Shown: piece after piece, positions 7,748 through 16,038 of the stretch | Numbering within the stretch: the first letter of the stretch is position 1 | Layout: each line of letters starts with the position of its first letter | The notes under the pieces: generated by a model | The model's input: the letters and a program-made list of their open reading frames with translations, nothing else | What the model was told of the DNA's origin: nothing | The model's database searches: none | Made by a program: the position numbers and the translations under genes | From: Candidatus Saccharimonadota bacterium | Lineage (GTDB): Bacteria; Patescibacteriota; Saccharimonadia; Saccharimonadales; Saccharimonadaceae | Assembly: GCA_016282495.1 (NCBI GenBank) | Contig: JAEEKR010000005.1 | Span: 1-50,429, forward strand | DNA: 50,429 nt | Reading direction: 5' to 3'

Positions 7748-8464
7748 ATGAGGCTTGCTGTTTTCTCGGATATTCATGGGAATTTGCCAGCTTTAATGGC
7801 GATTCTTGGTGATATTAAGACCGTCGAAAATATTGATGAAACAATTTCGCTTGGCGACGTCGTAAGTATTGGCCCTAAGCCAGCGGAATGCCTAAAATTA
7901 GTGAAAGATGCTGGTGTCACGGCGGTTATTGGTAATCATGAAGTGGAATGTTTAACCCGTAAACATAAGAAGCGACTCCTTGACTATAATGCATTTTTTG
8001 ATTGGCAGTGTAGTGTCCTATCGAATGAAGACTACAAATATATGGAGACGTGCAAGAGTGAAGTTATACGAAACGGTGTGAGATTCCAGCATTTTGTGAT
8101 AGATGGTATCATCGACGAAAAATACCCTGATTTTTGCCATGTGCATGATATAGGTAATGACGATAAAGGGTTTATTGACCTACTAAGTAGCTACCCAGAA
8201 AAAAATATCTTTATTGGGCACGAGCATCATGCCGTCACAAAAGTATATGGTGATAAGAATGTTTTTTGTATTGGTAGTAGTGGCTGCGTGCACGGTGATT
8301 CTACTTTTTATAAGTTGCTCGATATATCAGACGACGGCGATATCGTAAGCATCAAAAACAGGACTGTTAAATACGATCGAGAAAGATTAATTAAAGACTT
8401 CGCCAAAAGCGACTATCCTTATAGACAGTTTTTTGCAAAAGAATTTTTTAATATTGAAATCTAA
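7748..8464 (+). CDS. Calcineurin-like metallophosphoesterase
   Basis: The 238 residues carry the metallophosphoesterase metal-binding motifs in order: SDIHGN (about 8), GDVVSIGP (about 37), GNHEVE (about 62), and GHEHHAVTK (about 158). This layout matches the YfcE/MPP superfamily of small phosphodiesterases; the substrate is unknown. The start lies six bases after the rubrerythrin stop with AGAGG as Shine-Dalgarno, suggesting one operon. The stop overlaps by four bases the stop of the converging membrane gene. Confidence 0.9.
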   Translation: MRLAVFSDIHGNLPALMAILGDIKTVENIDETISLGDVVSIGPKPAECLKLVKDAGVTAVIGNHEVECLTRKHKKRLLDYNAFFDWQCSVLSNEDYKYMETCKSEVIRNGVRFQHFVIDGIIDEKYPDFCHVHDIGNDDKGFIDLLSSYPEKNIFIGHEHHAVTKVYGDKNVFCIGSSGCVHGDSTFYKLLDISDDGDIVSIKNRTVKYDRERLIKDFAKSDYPYRQFFAKEFFNIEI

Positions 8465-9063
8465 ATATCTAAGCGATCTTCTATTCGCTTGGACAATAAA
8501 ATGATATAGAAGAAAGCTAAAAATGTTGCTTCAAAAATAAAAATGTTTTGTACGAAAAGTTGAACGTTTAGCATATAAAGAGTAATAAATGTCAGGCCGT
8601 AAAAAGCATAAAGTAAACTTAATAAGAAAAACGGTTTTTCTGTATGAAATTTAAGCGCCATGAGTAAGACCAAGATAATCGAAAAACAGAACATCATTGA
8701 AGAGGTGATGCGGTGCACTATACTAACAAAACCAAAATCTCCATAAACTTCATCAAAATAGCCAATTGGGCAAAGACCCACGCCGAGTAGTGACACCATT
8801 GTAATAATGGCGATAGTCCACCAGACCGTATTCATTTTAAAAGTCTTTTTCAAGAACTCTAGATACTTCATAATATTAATAAAAATAAAAATACTAGTAG
8901 CAAAAAATAAAACTGCACTCCAAGTTTTTAGCCCAATGTAGCGACTAATTGTGTAGTCTAAATTAAAACCGTAGTTTTCAAGAAAGCTGTGCCCACCAAC
9001 AATAATTGTTGTGATTAAAATGTAGGTTAAAAGCGAAATTTTGACATGAGTTTTTGGCTGCAT
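8461..9063 (-). CDS. Polytopic membrane protein, DUF998-like
   Basis: This 200-residue protein has about six hydrophobic helices. The segment GLCPIGYF followed by VHRITSSMMF fits the DUF998 family, in which a conserved histidine-containing helix follows a short loop. Function in that family is unknown. Its ATG overlaps the aspS stop (TAATG), so it is translationally coupled to aspS. The family assignment is moderate; the membrane topology is clear from the sequence. Confidence 0.65.
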   Translation of the reverse strand: MQPKTHVKISLLTYILITTIIVGGHSFLENYGFNLDYTISRYIGLKTWSAVLFFATSIFIFINIMKYLEFLKKTFKMNTVWWTIAIITMVSLLGVGLCPIGYFDEVYGDFGFVSIVHRITSSMMFCFSIILVLLMALKFHTEKPFFLLSLLYAFYGLTFITLYMLNVQLFVQNIFIFEATFLAFFYIILLSKRIEDRLDI

Positions 9064-10865
9064 TAGTCTTCTTCCGGAATAATCGCAAGGTGTGATTCGT
9101 CTAGTTGAGATTGGTCAACTTCAGATGGAGAGTTCATCATAAGGTCTACACCAGAGCCGTTCTTTGGGAAAGCGACAATATCGCGGATGTTTTCAGTGTC
9201 TTCTAGAACCATAAAGATACGGTCAAGACCTGGAGCACAGCCGGCGTGTGGTGGAGCACCGAACTTAAATGCGTTTAGCATGCCGCCAAAGCGAGCTTCG
9301 ACATATTCGTTACTGTAGCCTAGAATATTGAAAACTTTGTACATGATGTCTGGGTTGTAATTGCGTACGGCGCCAGATGCAACTTCGTAGCCATTCATAA
9401 CCATATCATATTGGTCTGCAACAATAGCAAGTTTTTCTTCGTTGGTTTTGGCGGTGGTCAATGTTTCGAGTCCGCCTTTTGGCATCGAAAATGGGTTGTG
9501 ACCGAAGTCTAGTTTGTTGTTAGTCTCATCCCATTCATAAAATGGAAAATCAATAACCCAACAATAGGCAATTTCTTTTTTATCTTTTAGATCGAAGTGA
9601 TCGGCAAAGGCGATGCGGAGTTGGCCGAGGACCTTGTTAACCTTGGCACGTTCGTCGGCTCCGAAAAATACCGCGTCTCCATCCTTAGCACCAGTGAGTT
9701 TTTTGACGTCGTTGATTTCCTGCTCGGACATGAATTTTAGAATTGGAGATTTGGCTTCGCCGTTTTCATAAAGAATGTAAGCAAGACCGCCAGCGCCGAG
9801 TTTTTTAGCTTTGTCGGTGAACTCGTCAATCTTAGACCTGCTAAGTGTAGCGCCACCTTTTACCATGATAGCTTTAACACAAGGAGCTTTAAAGACTTTA
9901 AAATCAGTCTTGGCAAAAACTTCGGTGAGCTCAATAAGTTCCATGCCATAGCGAAGGTCTGGCTTATCAACGCCATAAGTTTCCATTGCAAAGTTGTATG
10001 GCAAACGTGGAACTAACCCACCAGCATTAATAAACTTTTTGGCTGGTTCAGAATTGATAACGAGTTTTTTCTTGGCAAACTTAGTAGCAAGATCAATGTA
10101 AAGTGGTTCAATTTCTTGGCGAACGACTTCGCCATCGTCCACAAATGCCATTTCCATATCAAGTTGGTAAAAGTCGCCGTAGAGACGATCAGCGCGTGGA
10201 TCTTCGTCGCGGAAACATGGTGCGATTTGGAAATACTTATCAAGACCACCAACCATCAACATTTGTTTAAATTGTTGTGGAGCTTGTGGAAGAGCATAAA
10301 ATTTGCCTGGGTGGATGCGGCTTGGCACGAGAAAGTCACGTGCGCCCTCTGGAGACGAGTTGGCTAGAATAGGCGTTGCGACTTCGGTGAAACCGTGATC
10401 ATACATATAATTTCTAATAAAGCGATTGTACTCTGAGCGGCGCTTTAAAATGTTTTGCATTGATGGACGGCGAAGATCAAGATAACGATATTTAAGACGG
10501 AGTTCTTCGCCGGATTCTGCGCCATCGTCATGAGTGTTGATCGGAAGAGGAAGTGAACGATTGAGAAGTTTCAAAGTGTCGACAACAAGCTCGATATCGC
10601 CAGTTTCAATATTTGGGTTTTTGAGTTCTGGTGCACGCTCGCGGATTTTGCCAGTGGCAGAAATTACAAATTCATCACGTAAAGATTCGGCAAGACTAAA
10701 AGCCTCGGCAGTTTCTGGAGTGATGACAAGCTGAATAATTCCCTCGTGATCGCGAAGATCAATAAAAATTAGTCCGCCATGGTCGCGACGAGAATTAACC
10801 CATCCGGACACAGTAACTGTTTTTGAAATTTGTTGTTTTAGTTCACTTGATAAACTTCTTCCCAT
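9063..10865 (-). CDS. aspS: Aspartyl-tRNA synthetase
   Basis: A class II synthetase of 600 residues that charges tRNA-Asp (or tRNA-Asp and tRNA-Asn in non-discriminating forms). Visible are the N-terminal OB fold (VSGWVNSRRDHGG, LRDHEGIIQLV), the active-site strand PQAPQQFKQMLMVGG, motif 2 CFRDEDPRADR, an inserted GAD-type domain (about 290-400), HNPFSMP, and motif 3 HAGCAPGLDRIFM. Whether it also serves Asn via a transamidation route cannot be told here. The ATG has a TGG-TATAAT eight bases upstream and no Shine-Dalgarno. A downstream membrane gene is coupled by a TAATG overlap. Confidence 0.98.
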   Translation of the reverse strand: MGRSLSSELKQQISKTVTVSGWVNSRRDHGGLIFIDLRDHEGIIQLVITPETAEAFSLAESLRDEFVISATGKIRERAPELKNPNIETGDIELVVDTLKLLNRSLPLPINTHDDGAESGEELRLKYRYLDLRRPSMQNILKRRSEYNRFIRNYMYDHGFTEVATPILANSSPEGARDFLVPSRIHPGKFYALPQAPQQFKQMLMVGGLDKYFQIAPCFRDEDPRADRLYGDFYQLDMEMAFVDDGEVVRQEIEPLYIDLATKFAKKKLVINSEPAKKFINAGGLVPRLPYNFAMETYGVDKPDLRYGMELIELTEVFAKTDFKVFKAPCVKAIMVKGGATLSRSKIDEFTDKAKKLGAGGLAYILYENGEAKSPILKFMSEQEINDVKKLTGAKDGDAVFFGADERAKVNKVLGQLRIAFADHFDLKDKKEIAYCWVIDFPFYEWDETNNKLDFGHNPFSMPKGGLETLTTAKTNEEKLAIVADQYDMVMNGYEVASGAVRNYNPDIMYKVFNILGYSNEYVEARFGGMLNAFKFGAPPHAGCAPGLDRIFMVLEDTENIRDIVAFPKNGSGVDLMMNSPSEVDQSQLDESHLAIIPEED

Positions 10866-10873
10866 ATCTGTAT

Positions 10874-10882
10874 ATTATACCA
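10874..10882 (-). promoter_or_regulatory. Extended -10 promoter of aspS
   Basis: On the minus strand TGG-TATAAT (10874-10879) lies eight bases before the aspS ATG. Confidence 0.55.
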
Positions 10883-10895
10883 TAAGATATAGGTA

Positions 10896-11471
10896 TTATC
10901 TAGATTTTAGAGCAAGCCTAACCCTTTCGGCGGTTGGAAGATTTTTATCGACATTTTCTAAAGCAGCGGTAGCTTCTTTTAATTGAAAACCGAGAGCAAT
11001 AAGCGCATCTAAAGCTTCGTCTGGTTCGGATGGTTTAGACACTTCTACAGTAGTTTTGCCAAAACTGGACGGCAGACCAACTTTGTCGCTAAGATCTACA
11101 ATAATTCTTTCGGCGGTTTTCTTGCCCACGCCAGCTGCTTTTGAAACGAAAGCTGAATCAGCATTGGCGATAGCGTTACGAACCTGCTCGGTGTTTCCTA
11201 AGGATAATATAGAAATACCGGCTTTTGGGCCAACACCTTGCACGGAAATTAAAAGCTCAAATAGTTTTTTGGCGGCGAGCGAAGAAAAGCCAAACAGTTC
11301 TTCGGAATTCTCACGGACAGCGTGATAGGTGTAAAACTTCACATCATCTCCAAGGGTGACATTTTCAAAATCTAGGGTTGGAATAGTTATTTCGTAACCA
11401 ATACCATGGACGTCAACGATAACGGTGTTATCAAATTTTTCAGCAAGTTTTCCAAAAACATGTGCAATCAT
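10896..11471 (-). CDS. ruvA: Holliday junction DNA helicase subunit RuvA
   Basis: RuvA binds four-way junctions and loads RuvB. I chose the ATG at 11471 (MIAHVFGKLAEKF), because RuvA proteins begin this way and a TATAAT ends six bases upstream; the longer reading frame adds 42 unrelated residues that cross the promoter. The 191-residue product has the OB domain (IVDVHGIGYEITIP), helix-hairpin-helix motifs SVQGVGPKAGISIL and AAGVGKKTAERIIVDL, and the C-terminal RuvB-binding helices (DALIALGFQLKEA). It diverges from yggU. Confidence 0.97.
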   Translation of the reverse strand: MIAHVFGKLAEKFDNTVIVDVHGIGYEITIPTLDFENVTLGDDVKFYTYHAVRENSEELFGFSSLAAKKLFELLISVQGVGPKAGISILSLGNTEQVRNAIANADSAFVSKAAGVGKKTAERIIVDLSDKVGLPSSFGKTTVEVSKPSEPDEALDALIALGFQLKEATAALENVDKNLPTAERVRLALKSR

Positions 11472-11477
11472 AGCTTG

Positions 11478-11483
11478 ATTATA
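11478..11483 (-). promoter_or_regulatory. -10 element of ruvA (leaderless)
   Basis: TATAAT on the minus strand, six bases before the ruvA ATG; it supports the shorter RuvA start. Confidence 0.5.
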
Positions 11484-11499
11484 CAACATTAAAAGGGCG

Positions 11500-11508
11500 T
11501 GATATGAT
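11500..11508 (+). promoter_or_regulatory. Extended -10 promoter of yggU (leaderless)
   Basis: TGA-TATGAT (TATGAT 11503-11508), six bases, then the ATG at 11515. Confidence 0.5.
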
Positions 11509-11514
11509 ATTTTT

Positions 11515-11733
11515 ATGAAATATAGCGTTCTAGTAAAGCCGGGCGGTTCGCGAAATTTGGTAGAAAAAACTGAAGATGGAAGTCTTATCGTACGCACTCA
11601 TGCTAAGGCTCATGATGGGGAGGCCAATAAAGCCGTAGTGGAACTCCTGGCTGATTATTTTGGTGTTAGTAAAAGTATGGTAAAGGTAGTGCGTGGCGAA
11701 AAAAGTCGCCAAAAAATAGTAGAAATTGAATAA
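11515..11733 (+). CDS. YggU/DUF167 family protein
   Basis: The 72-residue product has the DUF167 pattern: VKPGGSRN near the start, LIVRTHAKAHDGEANKAVVE in the middle, and VKVVRGEKSRQKIVEI at the end. The family is widely conserved and of unclear function. The mRNA is predicted leaderless. It diverges from ruvA and converges on ruvC with five bases between the stops. Confidence 0.9.
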   Translation: MKYSVLVKPGGSRNLVEKTEDGSLIVRTHAKAHDGEANKAVVELLADYFGVSKSMVKVVRGEKSRQKIVEIE

Positions 11734-11738
11734 AAATT

Positions 11739-12218
11739 TTATTGCATTCTCATCATCAAGGAATGCGTGATAGCGGCAGCTAAAGCGTCGGCAGCGTCGT
11801 CTGGTTTTGGCACATCTTTTAGCTTTAAGTGTAGTTTAACCATTTCTTGAACTTGGTTTTTCTTAGCATTACCGTAACCGGTCATTATTTTTTTGATTTC
11901 ATTTGGAGTGTATTCAAAAATTGGTAGGTTGTTTTGTCTTGCAACTAGCAATACGACACCGCGAGCTTCAGCCACGGAAATACCAGTTGTGATATTTTTG
12001 GTGAAAAAAAGTTTTTCTACAGAAATAACATCTGGCTTGTTAAGTTTAATTATCTCATGAAGTGAATCAAAAATATCAAGCAAACGATCTGGAAGTGGCG
12101 TGTGAGGCGGTGTAGCAATTACGCCATTGTCTAACATCCTTGGTTGATTCCCTTTGCCAACTTCAATTACGCCAAAACCACAAATACCAGTGCCAGGATC
12201 AATGCCTAGAATCTTCAT
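11739..12218 (-). CDS. ruvC: Crossover junction endodeoxyribonuclease RuvC
   Basis: RuvC resolves Holliday junctions by paired nicking. I took the ATG at 12218 (MKILGIDPG), preceded by AAGGAAT; the longer frame adds 15 residues overlapping the upstream gene. The four acidic catalytic residues are visible: Asp in LGIDPGTGICG, Glu in SVEKLFF, and the Asp pair in KPDDAADALA. At 159 residues it has the usual length. It overlaps the upstream uncharacterised gene by 20 bases, so radA, that gene and ruvC appear to be one repair operon. Confidence 0.97.
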   Translation of the reverse strand: MKILGIDPGTGICGFGVIEVGKGNQPRMLDNGVIATPPHTPLPDRLLDIFDSLHEIIKLNKPDVISVEKLFFTKNITTGISVAEARGVVLLVARQNNLPIFEYTPNEIKKIMTGYGNAKKNQVQEMVKLHLKLKDVPKPDDAADALAAAITHSLMMRMQ

Positions 12219-12966
12219 TTTTAATTCCTTTTTTGAGATTGTAGTTTTTGAGAATATCTTCACGTGATGTAAAATTCATTATGTGATTCTCTTTATCATT
12301 TTGGATAAAACCTAGAATGAATTCTGGCTTAATCATTGAGTATCCGGATTCATTATAGTTATAGACTTTGCTTTCCATACCTTTTTTGATACTACCTGTC
12401 TGATTAATGTATTCGCTAGGTATTTTTAGAATAACCGAACCTGAGGAATGTTTATAAGAAGATTTTGTATTGATTATCGTATGAAACATGTCTGGACAAA
12501 TTGTAACCGTTTTTGAAACTGGAGGGTCCTTATAAAAAGCCCCGCTCGATGCATCTCCGAGATTTAAAAGGCCGGTTTCCAAGATAGAATGAAGCACCTC
12601 ATCGGTTTCAAAATTTTGACCATCAATTGCATTAGAATGATGAGTACAAAGATAATAATTTGGATCGTCAATTATTTCTTCCAGCATTTTTCCAAGTGGC
12701 AGTGGAAGATTAAGATTAACCTCCTTATCCCATGTCTCACAAACTCCGCTCCACCAAGTCTTGGCGGCTTTTATATCCTTCTTGCTAGATGATCCCGGAC
12801 GGCCAAATGGAGTTTTAAATGGATCAATGCGCTCCGACATAAGGTAAAACTCAGAGTCTTTAGTCTCTTTGTTCTCGTTTTTTTTGATTATTTTTAAAAG
12901 ACGTCCACCAAATTTGCGCTTTTTTTCATTTTCTGGCTGTTCGTTATATTGTTTGAGTTTTTCCAT
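12199..12966 (-). CDS. Uncharacterised protein between radA and ruvC, 255 aa
   Basis: I do not recognise the family. Residues 1-60 are highly charged and lysine-rich, with no signal or membrane segment. The rest contains THHSNAIDGQNFETDEVLHS, ILETGLLNLGDASSG, SSGSVILKIPSEY, and IKPEFILGFIQND. A His-Ser pair followed by an 'IL..GL' helix and later 'SSG..' and 'KPEFILGFI' is faintly reminiscent of ADP-ribosyltransferase-type folds, but this is a weak impression. It begins one base after radA ends and overlaps ruvC by 20 bases, so translation is coupled to both repair genes. Confidence 0.8.
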   Translation of the reverse strand: MEKLKQYNEQPENEKKRKFGGRLLKIIKKNENKETKDSEFYLMSERIDPFKTPFGRPGSSSKKDIKAAKTWWSGVCETWDKEVNLNLPLPLGKMLEEIIDDPNYYLCTHHSNAIDGQNFETDEVLHSILETGLLNLGDASSGAFYKDPPVSKTVTICPDMFHTIINTKSSYKHSSGSVILKIPSEYINQTGSIKKGMESKVYNYNESGYSMIKPEFILGFIQNDKENHIMNFTSREDILKNYNLKKGIKNEDSRH

Positions 12967-12967
12967 A

Positions 12968-14317
12968 TTATTTTACGTAGTTGATTAATGTTTGGCGGAG
13001 GTCTTTGACTGGGATCACAAACTTATCCTTGATGGTGGCTGGAGCGATGGCACGCGTAAAACCAAGTTTTTTAGCTTCGGCAATGCGTTGATCTGGACGG
13101 AAGGCGGAGCGAATTTCGCCGCCAAGACCGACTTCACCAAAGACAACATAATCTTCAGATAATTTGCGGCCCGCCACCGCGCTAGCGATAGCGAGACAAA
13201 CGGCAAGATCTGCGGCGGAATCCTGAATTTTGAGACCGCCAACTACATTGATAAAAATGTCTTTGTCGCTAAGTTTTAACTTGGTGCGGCGTTCAATGAC
13301 AGCAATGAGAAGATTTAAACGGTTAAGATCAAAACCAGAAGCAGTGCGTTTTGGATAGCCGAAATTAGTGGGCGTTACAAGAGCCTGAATTTCGACCAAT
13401 ATTGGACGTGTGCCCTCAAGAGTTGCAAGTATGATCGAGCCATCGGTATTTTGACGCTCGGCAAGTAGGGCAGCGGACGGATTCTGGACTTCTTTTAGTC
13501 CTTTTTCGTTCATTTCAAAAATGGAAACTTCTGTGGTTGACCCAAAGCGGTTTTTGATGGCGCGAACGGTTTTAAAACCGCCATAGCGATCACCTTCAAA
13601 ATTCAGAACTACGTCGACGAGATGCTCTAGGACTTTTGGGCCAGCCAAAGTACCGTCTTTAGTAACATGGCCAACAATCACTACAGCAGTATCGGTAGAT
13701 TTGGCAGCACGGATGATTAAATTACCGCAGTTAGTGACCTGTGAAACGGTGCCTGGCGCAGAAGAAATTTCATCCATGGAAAGAGTTTGAATTGAATCTA
13801 CAACTACAAAATCAAATTCGCCCGATTCGATAGTTTTAGCGATATCGTTGCCAGATGTAGAGCTTGCAAAAGCGAGTGATTCCGAATCTGCGCCTAAGCG
13901 CCTAGCGCGAAGCTTTACCTGGCCAGCGGATTCCTCACCGGAGATATAAAGTACTTTTTTCTTTTTGGATATTTCGGCACAGATTTGCATAAGCAAAGTA
14001 GACTTACCGATACCAGGTTGGCCAGAAAGAAGCGACACGGAACCGAGCAAAAAACCGCCACCTAGAACCTCGTTTAGATCTTTGAATTCAGTTTTTAATC
14101 TTTCTTTAGAGTCAGAAGGAATAATAGTTTTAATGCTAACATAATCTAATTTTTTACCAGAAACCTGGCCTTTTGAGAGAGCAGTTTTTGACGAAGACTC
14201 TTCGACAATTTGTTCAACAAGTGTGTTCCATTCGCCGCAGTTTTCGCAAAGGCCAGCCCATTTCGAAAAACTAGCGCCGCAGCTTTGACAAACAAATTTA
14301 GATTTAGCTTTTGCCAT
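12968..14317 (-). CDS. radA: DNA repair protein RadA (Sms)
   Basis: RadA is a RecA-like hexameric helicase that helps branch migration during recombination. The 449 residues show the N-terminal zinc finger CQSCGASFSKWAGLCENCG, Walker A GQPGIGKST (about 91), the RadA-specific KNRFG motif (IKNRFGSTTEV, about 255), and a C-terminal Lon-like domain (FINVVGGLKIQDSAADLAV, GEVGLGGEIR). The ATG has no Shine-Dalgarno; TGC-TAAACT ends six bases upstream. It is the first gene of a radA-orf-ruvC operon. Confidence 0.98.
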   Translation of the reverse strand: MAKAKSKFVCQSCGASFSKWAGLCENCGEWNTLVEQIVEESSSKTALSKGQVSGKKLDYVSIKTIIPSDSKERLKTEFKDLNEVLGGGFLLGSVSLLSGQPGIGKSTLLMQICAEISKKKKVLYISGEESAGQVKLRARRLGADSESLAFASSTSGNDIAKTIESGEFDFVVVDSIQTLSMDEISSAPGTVSQVTNCGNLIIRAAKSTDTAVVIVGHVTKDGTLAGPKVLEHLVDVVLNFEGDRYGGFKTVRAIKNRFGSTTEVSIFEMNEKGLKEVQNPSAALLAERQNTDGSIILATLEGTRPILVEIQALVTPTNFGYPKRTASGFDLNRLNLLIAVIERRTKLKLSDKDIFINVVGGLKIQDSAADLAVCLAIASAVAGRKLSEDYVVFGEVGLGGEIRSAFRPDQRIAEAKKLGFTRAIAPATIKDKFVIPVKDLRQTLINYVK

Positions 14318-14323
14318 AACTCT

Positions 14324-14332
14324 AGTTTAGCA
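14324..14332 (-). promoter_or_regulatory. Extended -10 promoter of radA (leaderless)
   Basis: On the minus strand TGC-TAAACT (14324-14329), six bases, then the radA ATG. Confidence 0.5.
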
Positions 14333-14360
14333 CAAATAAATTCGGTGAAAAACGTAAGTG

Positions 14361-14942
14361 TTATTTGATAACTTTGTCGATGATGCCGTATGCTTTGGCT
14401 TCTTCAGCCGACATCCAGTTATCGCGGTCCATGTCTTTTTCAACTTGTGCAAGACTTTTGCCAGTGTTTTTAGCAAAAATTTCAGCTAAGCGTTTTTTGA
14501 GGAAAATACCTTCTTTTAGCATGATTTCTTGATCAGTAATTTTGCCTTCAGTTCCAGAAGATGGTTGATGAATCATAATACGAGCGTTTGGTAAACAATA
14601 TCTTTTGCCCTTAGCGCCAGAAGACAAGAGCATGGCACCCATGGAAGCCTGCAAACCAATGCCAATAGTCTCGACATCTGGCTCAATGTAATTCATAGTG
14701 TCGATAATAGCGAGGCCGTCATATACGCTACCACCCGGAGAATTAATATAAAGTTTGATAGATTTTTTACTATCTTCGTGTGCAAGATATAGGAGCTGTG
14801 CAATTACAATATTAGCAGTGTGTGGATTGACATCTTCGCCAAGAAAAACGATGCGTTCGGACAAAAGGCGTGAGTAAATATCGTAAGCACGCTCGCCGCG
14901 ATTGGTTTCTTCGATAATGGTTGGGACTAAAATATCTTTCAT
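14361..14942 (-). CDS. clpP: ATP-dependent Clp protease proteolytic subunit ClpP
   Basis: The 193-residue serine protease forms the barrel of the Clp protease. Catalytic Ser lies in [12 protein letters not shown], His in IMIHQPSSG, and Asp in the [12 protein letters not shown] segment. [16 protein letters not shown] forms the oxyanion region. AAAGGAA precedes the ATG. It follows the metallopeptidase gene by ten bases, and that gene overlaps clpC, so ClpC chaperone and ClpP protease should be made together under the CIRCE-controlled promoter. Confidence 0.98.
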   Translation of the reverse strand: MKDILVPTIIEETNRGERAYDIYSRLLSERIVFLGEDVNPHTANIVIAQLLYLAHEDSKKSIKLYINSPGGSVYDGLAIIDTMNYIEPDVETIGIGLQASMGAMLLSSGAKGKRYCLPNARIMIHQPSSGTEGKITDQEIMLKEGIFLKKRLAEIFAKNTGKSLAQVEKDMDRDNWMSAEEAKAYGIIDKVIK

Positions 14943-14952
14943 GGTTTCCTTT

Positions 14953-16038
14953 CTATTTAATTATCTCGTCCGGGTCAGAATTGGAATTTATAACGTTTTC
15001 TAATTCTTTAGTACGAAGCAAATTATTATTGTACTTTTCGACTTTCTGATTATATGAATTGATATCTGAGCTAAGTTGTTCATATAAAGCGTCAATGGCA
15101 GATTGTTCGGCTAGGAGTTCGTTTCTACGTGTATTAAAAGCATATTGAGATGAGAAGCAATTAACGGTGTTGGCACAATTATTAAACTCATCAACTGCTG
15201 TTGATAAATTATTAGCGCGAGTTTCATATTCGGCTGTCTCTTGGTCAATTTTAACCCCGAGATCTTTCAGCTCCTTTTCTAGATCTTCCATTTCTTTTTC
15301 TAATTTTCTAAATGGCGTAATGTATGAATCATAATACGCCACAACTGCATCTTGATCATTGAAATATCTAGCATAGTGCTCTTCTAATTCTTTAGGAAGA
15401 TTTGCAATTTGAGTGGCTGCACGAACATAAAGCTCTTCATCCTGCTCAGATGCATTATATATTTCTAAATCCTTTGAAAGCAAATTAAAATTATCTTTAT
15501 AAACCTGGTCGAGTTTACTCTGGATGGTATTTTGCTCGGATGCTGATAGACGTTCCCAAATCGCATGAAGGAGTTCGTGTGCAGCAGTAGATTCTACAAC
15601 GCCAGGAAGTTCGTCAGTCTTAATATCGTAAAGATATATTTTACGATTTGTATAACAGCCAAGAATTGATATTTCTTTTTCGTGGCTCTCACAGTGTTTA
15701 TTAAAATCATCTTGTTGTTCTAAAACCGGTTCGGATGCATGGAAAATCAATTTACCATCATCGGTTAAATTAAGTTTTTCTTCAACTTTAGCTACTTCAG
15801 CGGATGGTTTAAAAGTCCAAGCCTTTAGACGATCCTTCATGAAATCTTGTTGCAAAAGAAGATATGCACCACAAGCCAAAATGATAACAATGCAAATAGC
15901 TGAAGCTATTTTTTTGTTATTCTTCTTTGGTTCATCTGGCAAAACTTCTGGAGTAACATTGAGTTGGTCTGGCGTATTAATAGGTTGAAGATTATTAGTA
16001 TTCTCTTGTTCGTTAATATTGGTTTGTTCGTTATTCAT
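14953..16038 (-). CDS. Membrane-anchored putative zinc metallopeptidase (HELLH)
   Basis: The 361-residue protein has an Asn/Gln/Pro-rich cytoplasmic N-terminus (1-42), one transmembrane helix (about 44-63, [19 protein letters not shown]), and an external domain. Near residue 150 the sequence [16 protein letters not shown] contains HExxH, the zinc-binding and catalytic motif of gluzincin and related peptidases; a third ligand may be a Glu in [12 protein letters not shown] or in [11 protein letters not shown]. Residues about 230-345 are a long heptad-rich coiled coil. Paired cysteines occur in [14 protein letters not shown] and NCANTVNC. Its ATG overlaps the clpC stop by eight bases and clpP follows, pointing to a protein-quality role at the membrane. 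Confidence 0.8.
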   Translation of the reverse strand: MNNEQTNINEQENTNNLQPINTPDQLNVTPEVLPDEPKKNNKKIASAICIVIILACGAYLLLQQDFMKDRLKAWTFKPSAEVAKVEEKLNLTDDGKLIFHASEPVLEQQDDFNKHCESHEKEISILGCYTNRKIYLYDIKTDELPGVVESTAAHELLHAIWERLSASEQNTIQSKLDQVYKDNFNLLSKDLEIYNASEQDEELYVRAATQIANLPKELEEHYARYFNDQDAVVAYYDSYITPFRKLEKEMEDLEKELKDLGVKIDQETAEYETRANNLSTAVDEFNNCANTVNCFSSQYAFNTRRNELLAEQSAIDALYEQLSSDINSYNQKVEKYNNNLLRTKELENVINSNSDPDEIIK

